Shown here: in pieces, positions 1 through 6,397 of the stretch
Numbering within the stretch: position 1 is the first letter of the stretch
How the letters are laid out: every line of letters begins with the position of its first letter
Origin: Nonlabens sp.
GTDB taxonomy: Bacteria > Bacteroidota > Bacteroidia > Flavobacteriales > Flavobacteriaceae
DNA length: 7,449 nucleotides
Direction of reading: 5' to 3'
Assembly (NCBI GenBank): GCA_023301395.1
Contig: JALZUY010000020.1
Span: forward strand, 1 to 7,449
The notes under the pieces: model-generated
The model's database searches: none
Told to the model about the DNA's origin: nothing
What the model saw: the letters and a program-made list of their open reading frames with translations, nothing else
Program-made: the position numbers and the translations under genes

Positions 1-1335
1 GATAGTGATAACCCAGCCGATGAGGATAATGATATGGATGGTGATGTAACGAATGATCCAACGATCACACCGTTAGCAACTCCAGGAGATCTTACAGGAT
101 TTGTATTCGAAGATGTAGATGGCAATGGATTATATGATCCATTAGTAGATGTATTATTCCCAGCCGGAACAGTAATCTTGATTACAGACGGAAACGGAAA
201 CATGTTCAACACGACAGTAGATGCTACAGGAAACTGGACAGCGACTGTCCCAGCCGGAGACTACACAGTAGATGTAGATGATGATACGTTACCAATGGAT
301 TATGAGTTGACAACAATTGGATCAGATCCAGAAGCATTAGTAACTGTTGTCGCAGGTAATACAACTGCTACCATGAATGATGGTTATCAGATGCTTGCTG
401 ACAATGACGGTGATGGTATTCCCGATGTTGATGATATTGATGATGATAATGACGGAATTTTAGATACTTTAGAAGGTGGTGGCGATTCTGATGGAGATGG
501 TATTCCAGATTGGTTCGATCAAGATTCTGATAATGATGGTATCCCTGACAATGTAGAGGCTCAGACTACTGTTGGTTACATTCCGCCTAGTGGAAATGAC
601 TCTGATGGTAATGGATTAGATGATGCTTATGAGACAACACCAGGTAGTGGAAATGGTTTGGATCCGGTAAATACTGATGGCTCTGATAATCCTGATTATC
701 TAGATGATGATTCAGACAATGATGGTGTTCCAGATAATACAGAAGCATTTGACTTCGATAATGATGGTGTTCCGGATATTACCTATAGTAATGTAGATAC
801 TGATATGGATGGGATAGATGATGCTTTCGATAATGATCTAGGTGGCTATGAAGATCCTAACGGTATTATTGTAGTTATTGATCCACTTGCGGATCTTAAC
901 AACACAGATGGTGATAATGAAGTTGATTATCGTGATACAGATGATGATAATGATGGTATTATTACCGGTGAAGATGCTATTGATGAAGATAACGATGGTG
1001 ATGGTATTCCAGATTACCTAGATGAAGATCCTAGGACTATTGAAATTTTCAATGCTGTAACTCCTGATGGAGATATGCAGAATGATTTCTTCCTGATTCA
1101 AGGAATTGAGAATTTTGAAAATTCAGTTAAGATCTATAATCGTTGGGGAATTGAAGTCTATAACGTTGATAACTATAACAATGCAAATAGAGCCTTTAGA
1201 GGTGTATCTGAAGGTAGAGTTACTATTTCTCAAGGAAAACAATTACCAGAAGGGACTTACTTCTATGTTATTGATTACATCAACGATCAGAATGAGACTA
1301 AGCAATTAGCTGGTTACTTATATATTAATAGATAA
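1..1335 (+). CDS. Large T9SS-secreted surface protein with Asp-rich repeats and type B C-terminal sorting domain (3' end of gene, start outside window)
   Basis: The frame is open from the first base, so this is the last 444 residues of a longer protein; the ATG at 34 is internal. In order, I see a prealbumin-like/CNA-B or SdrD-B-like module at about residues 30-130 (GFVFEDVDGNGLYDP, then a TGNWTATVPAGDYTV stretch), Asp-rich thrombospondin type 3-like repeats at 134-344 (DNDGDGIPD, DSDNDGIPD and variants) that should bind calcium, and a C-terminal domain at about 345-444. That last domain has the marks of the gliding motility-associated CHU_C family: TPDGDMQNDFF, VKIYNRWGIEVYN, LPEGTYFYVIDY and a final GYLYINR. 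In the family this domain directs export through the type IX secretion system and cell-surface retention. The PorP/SprF gene immediately downstream is the expected partner. Adhesion is inferred from SprB-like relatives; the binding target cannot be read. Codon use changes near position 360. Confidence 0.9.
   Translation, partial: DSDNPADEDNDMDGDVTNDPTITPLATPGDLTGFVFEDVDGNGLYDPLVDVLFPAGTVILITDGNGNMFNTTVDATGNWTATVPAGDYTVDVDDDTLPMDYELTTIGSDPEALVTVVAGNTTATMNDGYQMLADNDGDGIPDVDDIDDDNDGILDTLEGGGDSDGDGIPDWFDQDSDNDGIPDNVEAQTTVGYIPPSGNDSDGNGLDDAYETTPGSGNGLDPVNTDGSDNPDYLDDDSDNDGVPDNTEAFDFDNDGVPDITYSNVDTDMDGIDDAFDNDLGGYEDPNGIIVVIDPLADLNNTDGDNEVDYRDTDDDNDGIITGEDAIDEDNDGDGIPDYLDEDPRTIEIFNAVTPDGDMQNDFFLIQGIENFENSVKIYNRWGIEVYNVDNYNNANRAFRGVSEGRVTISQGKQLPEGTYFYVIDYINDQNETKQLAGYLYINR
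400..1032 (+). repeat. Asp-rich thrombospondin type 3-like repeats in the surface protein
   Basis: This coding stretch repeats units of the form DxDxDGxxD, at DNA level variants of GATAATGATGGTATTCCAGAT. Examples are the DGDGIPD copies near 400, 490 and 990 and the DNDG(I/V)PD copies near 530, 715 and 760. Spacing is irregular, with non-repeat inserts such as the segment around 550-660. In the protein family such repeats coordinate calcium and form a stiff stalk between the exposed part and the C-terminal sorting domain. The near-identical DNA units could recombine and change stalk length, but nothing here shows that they have. Confidence 0.8.
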
Positions 1336-1340
1336 AAATG

Positions 1341-1377
1341 AATTGGACTTGTTTTAAATGCGAGTCCAATTTTTTAT
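1341..1377 (+). terminator. Terminator-like hairpin between surface protein gene and PorP/SprF gene
   Basis: A perfect 9-bp stem, AATTGGACT at 1341-1349 and AGTCCAATT at 1363-1371, encloses a 13-base loop and runs straight into a T-run. It begins 6 bases after the stop of the upstream gene. This is the form of a Rho-independent terminator, although the stem is short and has only four G/C pairs. The next two genes follow on the same strand without another obvious promoter, so partial termination (attenuation) is as likely as full termination. Confidence 0.55.
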
Positions 1378-1390
1378 AATACAAGAAAAG

Positions 1391-2326
1391 ATGAATAAAC
1401 TATTAACGCTACTATTAATTTTCGCTTTCGCGAAAGCTGTAACAGCCCAACAGGATCCACAGTATACCCAGTATATGTATAATCCTATAGTAATAAATCC
1501 GGCTTATGCTGGTAACCGAGGAGTGATGAGTGTTGTCGGTTTACACCGTAGTCAGTGGGTAGGTCTAGATGGGGCTCCTCGCACACAAACGTTATCACTA
1601 CATACGCCTATATCAAATAGTCGTGTAGGTTTAGGATTGAGTATAGTTAATGATGAGATAGGCCCAAGTGATGAGACTTATATTGCGGCAGATTTCAGTT
1701 ATACATTGCCAGTAGGTGATGATGCTCGATTGAGTTTTGGACTAAAAGCAGGAGTTCATTTATTGAATGTTGACTTTACAAAGTTGAATATATTCAATGC
1801 TTCCGATCCACGATTACAGCAGAATATAGATAATAAGCTTTCACCAACTGTTGGATTGGGATTGTATTATCATACGGACCGATTTTATGTTGGATTGAGT
1901 AGTCCAAATGTGCTCCAGACAAATCATTTTGATGATAGTAATGATACGAGCGCTACGACGTTTATAGCAGAGGAGCGCTTGCACTTTTTTGGTACAGCTG
2001 GATATGTTTTTGATTTGAATGACAATATAAAGTTCAAGCCAGCGACATTAGTAAAGCTAGTTAATGGTTCACCGCTTCAGGTAGATTTAACTGCAAATTT
2101 TTTATTCAATGAGAAGTTAACCATAGGAGCTGCTTATAGATGGAGTGCAGCCTTGAGTGGATTAGTAGGATTCCAGTTGAGCGATCAAATGATGATAGGG
2201 TTTGCATATGACCGTGAGACAACAGAACTAGGGAATGCTTTATACAACGATGGTAGTTATGAATTGTTCATGCGATTTGAACTGTTTAACAGTTATGATA
2301 AGATTATAACACCTCGTTTCTTTTAA
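1391..2326 (+). CDS. PorP/SprF family type IX secretion system membrane protein
   Basis: A 311-residue outer membrane protein of the PorP/SprF family, usually about 300-350 residues. It opens with a signal peptide (MNKLLTLLLIF..., cleavage near VTA-Q, residues 19-20), then the family's N-terminal signature QDPQYTQYMYNP..NPAYAG and HRSQWVGLDGAPRTQTLS. Alternating amphipathic strands follow, such as LGLGLSIVND, LSFGLKAGVHLL, PTVGLGLYYHTDRFYVGLS and LTIGAAYRWSAALSGLVGF, and it ends TPRFF with the usual aromatic C-terminus. SprF-type proteins are needed for export or surface attachment of a cognate type B C-terminal domain protein, here presumably the upstream gene. I chose the ATG at 1391: the in-frame ATG at 1358 lies inside the terminator-like hairpin and would put eleven residues (MRVQFFIIQEK) before the signal peptide. 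The gene is 11 bp from the next, so the two are probably cotranscribed. Many paralogues exist in one genome, so no symbol is given. Confidence 0.93.
   Translation: MNKLLTLLLIFAFAKAVTAQQDPQYTQYMYNPIVINPAYAGNRGVMSVVGLHRSQWVGLDGAPRTQTLSLHTPISNSRVGLGLSIVNDEIGPSDETYIAADFSYTLPVGDDARLSFGLKAGVHLLNVDFTKLNIFNASDPRLQQNIDNKLSPTVGLGLYYHTDRFYVGLSSPNVLQTNHFDDSNDTSATTFIAEERLHFFGTAGYVFDLNDNIKFKPATLVKLVNGSPLQVDLTANFLFNEKLTIGAAYRWSAALSGLVGFQLSDQMMIGFAYDRETTELGNALYNDGSYELFMRFELFNSYDKIITPRFF
1423..1437. repeat. Palindrome GCTTTCGCGAAAGC inside the PorP/SprF signal peptide
   Basis: Positions 1424-1437 form a perfect 14-bp palindrome preceded by a C. It encodes A12-F13-A14-K15-A16 of the signal peptide, placing a lysine late in the hydrophobic stretch. 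A near copy sharing CGCTTTCGNGAAAGC lies at 6104-6119 in the intergenic region. I recall this motif as frequent in some marine flavobacterial genomes, both between and inside genes, but cannot test that here. Confidence 0.6.
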
Positions 2327-2337
2327 AAAACACCACC

Positions 2338-4335
2338 ATGAAAATGATGAAAAATATATCAATTATACTTGTCTTTGCATTCTCTTTTATGAGTTTTGCT
2401 CAAAAAGATATTGTTAAAAGAGCAAATAAAGATTATGAAAATCTGGCATATGTTGATGCGAGAGAAATCTATCTTAAAGTTGTAGAAAGTGGTTATGAAA
2501 ACGTAGAGATTCTTTCTAAATTAGGAGATACCTATTACTTTAATGATGAATTAGAGCAAGCATTTAAATATTACGACAAGCTTTTTAACTTAGATAATGA
2601 TGTTATATCTCCTGAATATTATTTCAGATATGCACAATCATTAAAAGCAGTTAGGAGATACGCTGAGGCTGATGCTTTAATGGCAAAATTTAATTCATTT
2701 AAAGGTTTTGATACTCGCTCAAAAAGTTACAGTGATCAACCTGATTATCTTCAAATTATAGATTTCCAATCTGGTCGTTTTGAAATTGAGAACACTAGGA
2801 AAATTAATTCTTATACAACAGATTTTGGTCCATCTTATTATGATGCAATGAATCAAGTTGTATATGCTACGGCTAGAGATACTAATTCATTTTCAAATAG
2901 AACTCATAGCTGGAATGGTCAATCTTTCTTGCAGTTGTATACTTCTGATGCTGATGCTACAGGTAAGCTTTCTAATGAAAGAAAATTATCTAAAGTGCTC
3001 AATACAAAATTTCATGAAAGTACACCGACCTTCACGGCTGACGGAGAAACAATATATTTTACTCGTAACAATTATAATCGTGGAGTTTACAGACAGGATT
3101 TAGATGGGGTTAATAAATTAAAAATTTATAGATCTACTAAAAGCGGCAAAAGCTGGACGAAGCCTGTTGAATTGCCATTTAATAATGATGAGTATTCAGT
3201 AGCTCACCCTGCATTGTCACCAGATGGTAAGTACTTATATTTCTCAAGTGATATGCCAGGAAGTGTAGGCTATGATGTTGATGATGAGTTTACTAAATCA
3301 GATTTATGGGTAGTTTCAATTAACGATGATCAAACTTTTGGGGAGCCTAGAAATCTAACAGAAATTAACACTGCGGGAAGAGAATCTTTCCCTTTTGTAA
3401 GTAAAAAAGGAACCCTTTATTTTGCTTCTTCTGGTCATCAAGGTCTTGGTGGTCTTGATATATTTGCAAGTTCTATTAATCCAGATGGTACATTAAGTAG
3501 TCCTTTGAATATAGGTAAGCCAGCAAATACAATTTATGATGATTTTGCCTTTATTATTAATGATGATACTAACATGGGGTATTTTACTTCTAATAGACCT
3601 GGTGGTGAAGGAGATGATGATATTTATCGTTTTGTTCAATTAGAAGATTTAAGAGATGCATGTGAAGTCATCTTAACAGGTACTGTTACAGATGAAAAAT
3701 CTGGTGAACCTATGGATCAAGCTACCGTAATGGTAATGGATGCTAATAACAATAAAGTTGATGAATTAGTAACTAAGGCTAATGGCAAATACGTATTTAA
3801 ACTAGAATGTGGAAAGCAGTATTTTGTTAGAACTGAAAAAGATGACTACAGCTCAGATGAAGATTTATTCTCAACTCCTACAAAAAGCGATTTCTTAGAT
3901 GTGCCGCTTGCTATGGTTAATGAAAGAATACTGGTTGTTGACTGTGACGATATAGCGCCGCTATTAAATATCAAAGATATTTATTTTGATTTTGATAGGT
4001 TTAATATTAGACCAGACGCTGCTCTAGAATTATCAAAAATTCAAGCTTTCATGGAATTATATCCACAGACAGCTGTCGAAATAAGGTCGCATACAGATAG
4101 TAGAGCTCCAGATAGTTATAATGATGTATTGTCAGAGAAGAGAGCGCAAAGCACGCGTAATTGGCTTGTGCAGCGAGGTATTGATTCTTCTAGACTAACT
4201 GCAAGAGGTTATGGTGAGCGTCAACTTGTTAATAGATGTTCAAATGGTGTAAATTGTTCTCCTGAGGAGCATCAGTTAAATAGACGTTCAGAGTTTATAG
4301 TAACTGGTTTAGGTAGCTATACTAATTGTGATTAG
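2338..4335 (+). CDS. PorE-like OmpA family protein (TPR, beta-propeller, carboxypeptidase-regulatory-like and OmpA domains)
   Basis: A 665-residue envelope protein. After a signal peptide (cleavage near FAQ-K, residue 22) come TPR-like helices at about 25-120 (KDYENLAYVDAREIYLK, LGDTYYFNDELEQAFKYYDKL), a WD40/PD40-type beta-propeller at about 160-435 (HPALSPDGKYLYFSSD, FPFVSKKGTLYFASS, MGYFTSNRPGGEGDDDIY), a carboxypeptidase-regulatory-like beta-sandwich at about 443-525 (LTGTVTDEKSGEPMDQATV) and an OmpA C-terminal domain at about 545-658. In the last, D587 of SHTD and R602 of SEKRA are 15 residues apart, as are the two residues that hold diaminopimelate in other OmpA domains, so peptidoglycan binding is likely. 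The domain order and length match Porphyromonas PorE, a T9SS periplasmic component. Flavobacteria carry several such paralogues beside PorP/SprF genes. The role here, linking the upstream outer membrane protein to the cell wall, is inferred. Starts at residues 3 or 4 are also possible. No Shine-Dalgarno sequence is visible. Confidence 0.9.
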   Translation: MKMMKNISIILVFAFSFMSFAQKDIVKRANKDYENLAYVDAREIYLKVVESGYENVEILSKLGDTYYFNDELEQAFKYYDKLFNLDNDVISPEYYFRYAQSLKAVRRYAEADALMAKFNSFKGFDTRSKSYSDQPDYLQIIDFQSGRFEIENTRKINSYTTDFGPSYYDAMNQVVYATARDTNSFSNRTHSWNGQSFLQLYTSDADATGKLSNERKLSKVLNTKFHESTPTFTADGETIYFTRNNYNRGVYRQDLDGVNKLKIYRSTKSGKSWTKPVELPFNNDEYSVAHPALSPDGKYLYFSSDMPGSVGYDVDDEFTKSDLWVVSINDDQTFGEPRNLTEINTAGRESFPFVSKKGTLYFASSGHQGLGGLDIFASSINPDGTLSSPLNIGKPANTIYDDFAFIINDDTNMGYFTSNRPGGEGDDDIYRFVQLEDLRDACEVILTGTVTDEKSGEPMDQATVMVMDANNNKVDELVTKANGKYVFKLECGKQYFVRTEKDDYSSDEDLFSTPTKSDFLDVPLAMVNERILVVDCDDIAPLLNIKDIYFDFDRFNIRPDAALELSKIQAFMELYPQTAVEIRSHTDSRAPDSYNDVLSEKRAQSTRNWLVQRGIDSSRLTARGYGERQLVNRCSNGVNCSPEEHQLNRRSEFIVTGLGSYTNCD

Positions 4336-4354
4336 TACTTGAATTAAATGAAAT

Positions 4355-4388
4355 AAAAAGACCTCTTTAATTTTAAAGAGGTCTTTTT
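4355..4388. terminator. Bidirectional Rho-independent terminator between convergent genes
   Basis: AAAAAGACCTCTTTAA at 4355-4370 and its exact complement at 4373-4388 form a perfect stem; in practice about 14 bp with a six-base AATTTT loop. A run of T follows the G/C-rich core on the plus strand and, because of the matching A-run, also on the minus strand. It sits 20 bp after the OmpA-family stop and 32 bp beyond the prfC stop, so it can end transcription from both sides. Confidence 0.92.
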
Positions 4389-4419
4389 ATTTATAATATG
4401 TTTTCAATTCATAATACTA

Positions 4420-6018
4420 CTAAGATAATGGTTCAAATTCTGAAACAAAATGGAATTTAATACTTGGATATTTTTGTTGGGTCATTTGTAAAGAAAAAGA
4501 ACTATCTGCAAAAAACACTAGCTGTCCTCTTTTGTCTTTCGCTAGATATTTGGCCTTCACTCTTTTAAAGTCTTTAAATTCTTCATTGCTTTTATCAGCG
4601 CTGTCTATCCAGCAAGCTTTGAAAACATTAAGATTTTCATAGGAACATTTAGCAGTGTATTCATGCTCTAGTCTGTATTGAATAACCTCAAATTGTAATG
4701 CACCTACAGTTCCCACTACCTTTCTTCCATTTAGTTCTAGAGTGAATAACTGAGCAACTCCTTCATCCATCAGCTGGTCTATACCTTTGGCTAGTTGCTT
4801 AGATTTAAGAGGATCAGCATTGTTAATATACCTGAAGTGTTCTGGTGAGAAAGATGGGATACCTTTATAATGTAGTACTTCTCCAGCTGTTAGAGTGTCG
4901 CCTATTTTAAAGTTCCCGGTATCATGTAAGCCTACAATATCTCCAGGGAAAGACTCATCTACTATTTCTTTTTTTTCTGCAAAGAATGCATTAGGACTAG
5001 AGAATTTTAAATTTTTATTTAACCGCACATGTTTATAAGCCTTGTTTCTTTCAAAAACACCACTTACAATTTTTATAAAAGCAAGTCGGTCCCTATGCTT
5101 AGGATCCATGTTTGCATGAATCTTGAATACAAAACCACTAAAATCTTTTTCATCTGGTTCTACAAGTCGTTCTTCTGCCTTCTTGGGTCTAGGAGCTGGA
5201 GCTATTTCAATAAACCCATCCAGTAATTCCTTAACACCAAAGTTATGAAGAGCACTACCAAAGAATACAGGTTGTAAATCACCATCAAGATATTCCTTCC
5301 TATCAAATGCAGGATATATACCTTCTACAAGTTCCAGTTCTTCCCGCAAGTCGTTTGCAGCTTTACTACCTATCAGGTCATCAAGATCAGTGTTTGATAA
5401 ATTATCTACTGCTGTTGTAGAGTGAATGTCTTTTGATGATTCACCAGTAAATAGATTAATGTTTTTTTTGTGAATATTATAAATCCCTTTTAGCTCATAT
5501 CCCATCCCTATTGGAAAACTTAAAGGAGTAACACGTAACTCTAGTTTTTGTTCAATCTCATCCAGCAAGTCAAAAGCGTCCTTACCTTCACGGTCCATCT
5601 TATTTATAAAAACAATTATAGGGATTTGTCTCATTCGACATACCTTAACAAGCTTTTCAGTCTGTTCTTCAACTCCTTTGGCAACATCTATAACAACAAT
5701 TACGCTGTCAACCGCGGTTAAGGTTCTAAATGTGTCCTCAGCAAAATCCTTGTGACCTGGAGTATCAAGGATATTTATTTTAATGTCATTGTACTCAAAC
5801 GCGAGTACAGACGTAGCTACAGATATACCTCTCTGTCTTTCAATCTCCATAAAATCACTTGCCGCGCCTTTTTTAATTTTATTGCTTTTTACAGCACCGG
5901 CTTCCTGAATAGCTCCACCATATAAGAGGAGCTTCTCAGTAAGAGTGGTCTTACCTGCATCTGGGTGAGACACAATACCAAAGGTTCTTCTCCTAGCAAT
6001 CTCTTCTGTAAATTTCAT
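4420..6018 (-). CDS. prfC: Peptide chain release factor 3
   Basis: A translational GTPase of 532 residues (the E. coli protein has 529) that removes class I release factors RF1/RF2 from the ribosome after termination. With the chosen start, the GTPase motifs are complete: P-loop SHPDAGKTT at 17-25, switch I with IERQRGISV at 59-67, DTPGHKDF at 85-92, and NKMD at 139-142. Domain II spans about 290-380 (GFVFKIHANMDPKHRDRLAF, SPNAFFAEKKEIVDESFPGD) and domain III the rest (FSPEHFRYINN, GIDQLMDEGVAQLF, VGALQFEVIQYRLEHEY). The frame extends to a TTG at 6039, but homologues begin close to the arginine triplet of the MKFTEEIARRRTFG segment, so I take the ATG at 6018. The gene stands alone, convergent with the T9SS cluster, and its stop is TAG. 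Nothing looks degraded or transferred. Confidence 0.97.
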   Translation of the reverse strand: MKFTEEIARRRTFGIVSHPDAGKTTLTEKLLLYGGAIQEAGAVKSNKIKKGAASDFMEIERQRGISVATSVLAFEYNDIKINILDTPGHKDFAEDTFRTLTAVDSVIVVIDVAKGVEEQTEKLVKVCRMRQIPIIVFINKMDREGKDAFDLLDEIEQKLELRVTPLSFPIGMGYELKGIYNIHKKNINLFTGESSKDIHSTTAVDNLSNTDLDDLIGSKAANDLREELELVEGIYPAFDRKEYLDGDLQPVFFGSALHNFGVKELLDGFIEIAPAPRPKKAEERLVEPDEKDFSGFVFKIHANMDPKHRDRLAFIKIVSGVFERNKAYKHVRLNKNLKFSSPNAFFAEKKEIVDESFPGDIVGLHDTGNFKIGDTLTAGEVLHYKGIPSFSPEHFRYINNADPLKSKQLAKGIDQLMDEGVAQLFTLELNGRKVVGTVGALQFEVIQYRLEHEYTAKCSYENLNVFKACWIDSADKSNEEFKDFKRVKAKYLAKDKRGQLVFFADSSFSLQMTQQKYPSIKFHFVSEFEPLS

Positions 6019-6397
6019 GGCGTTCAAATAAGAGGGCAAAAATAAGTCATTTAGAAACTCTTTATGTTTGGTTTGATAAAGGCAATGGAATTATTTCATA
6101 TACCGCTTTCGAGAAAGCGTAATTAAACAGCTTCACTTTATCGACCAAGTGTTAATCATTTGACAATTAAATTACAGTTAAACAGCTTTAATAACCTTTA
6201 ATGGGTTAAATTTATTTCAAATAAATGGTTGTGCGATAAATTGATTATTTTAATCTATAATTGTATGCTGTAAAATATTATAATGAGATATGCAGTACTA
6301 GTTTTTAAAATTCTTAATGGAGTCCTAGCATTTTATTAAAAAATGTATCGAAGACCATTTAAGTAAATTTAATTAAAACCGATTAATAATTATCTTT
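6019..6397. other. AT-rich intergenic region between divergent genes
   Basis: These 379 bases separate the prfC start (minus) from the next plus-strand start and should contain promoters for both. On the minus strand, TATTTTTG at 6044-6037 fits the Bacteroidota -7 consensus TAnnTTTG, but no matching -33 TTTG lies at the right distance. On the plus strand, TATAATTG at 6256-6263 is a near match, again without a well-spaced -33 element. The region also has the degenerate palindrome at 6104-6119 and an 11-bp direct repeat, TTAAACAGCTT, at 6123-6133 and 6178-6188. I see no tRNA, no structured RNA and no ORF of credible length. Confidence 0.6.
6104..6119. repeat. Degenerate copy of the GCTTTCGCGAAAGC palindrome
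   Basis: CGCTTTCGAGAAAGCG is a 16-base near palindrome: 7-bp arms CGCTTTC and GAAAGCG around a GA centre. It shares 14 of 15 bases with 1423-1437. It lies 86 bp upstream of the prfC start codon, between divergent genes. It could be a dispersed repeat, a protein-binding site, or simply a chance occurrence of a common genomic word. Confidence 0.5.

Noticed and set aside
1106..1309. Plus-strand ORF of 67 codons inside the surface protein gene
   Set aside because: It overlaps the CHU_C domain in another frame, which is well supported by its motifs, and the translation shows no family features.
2858..3103. Plus-strand ORF of 81 codons inside the PorE-like gene
   Set aside because: Out-of-frame shadow of the beta-propeller coding sequence; no motif or start context.
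5029..5226. Plus-strand ORF of 65 codons opposite prfC
   Set aside because: Antisense to the conserved domain II of release factor 3; hydrophobic-looking residues are a by-product of the reverse strand.
6019..6039. Seven-residue N-terminal extension of prfC from a TTG start
   Set aside because: The ATG at 6018 gives the usual RF3 N-terminus and length; nothing supports the TTG start.
6123..6188. Direct repeat TTAAACAGCTT, two copies 55 bp apart, as an operator pair
   Set aside because: Eleven bases in AT-rich sequence with no symmetry and no link to a regulator; noted in the intergenic entry only.
6283..6339. 18-codon ORF (MRYAVLVFKILNGVLAFY) in the intergenic region
   Set aside because: Too short to separate from chance in AT-rich DNA; no ribosome binding evidence, although hydrophobic.
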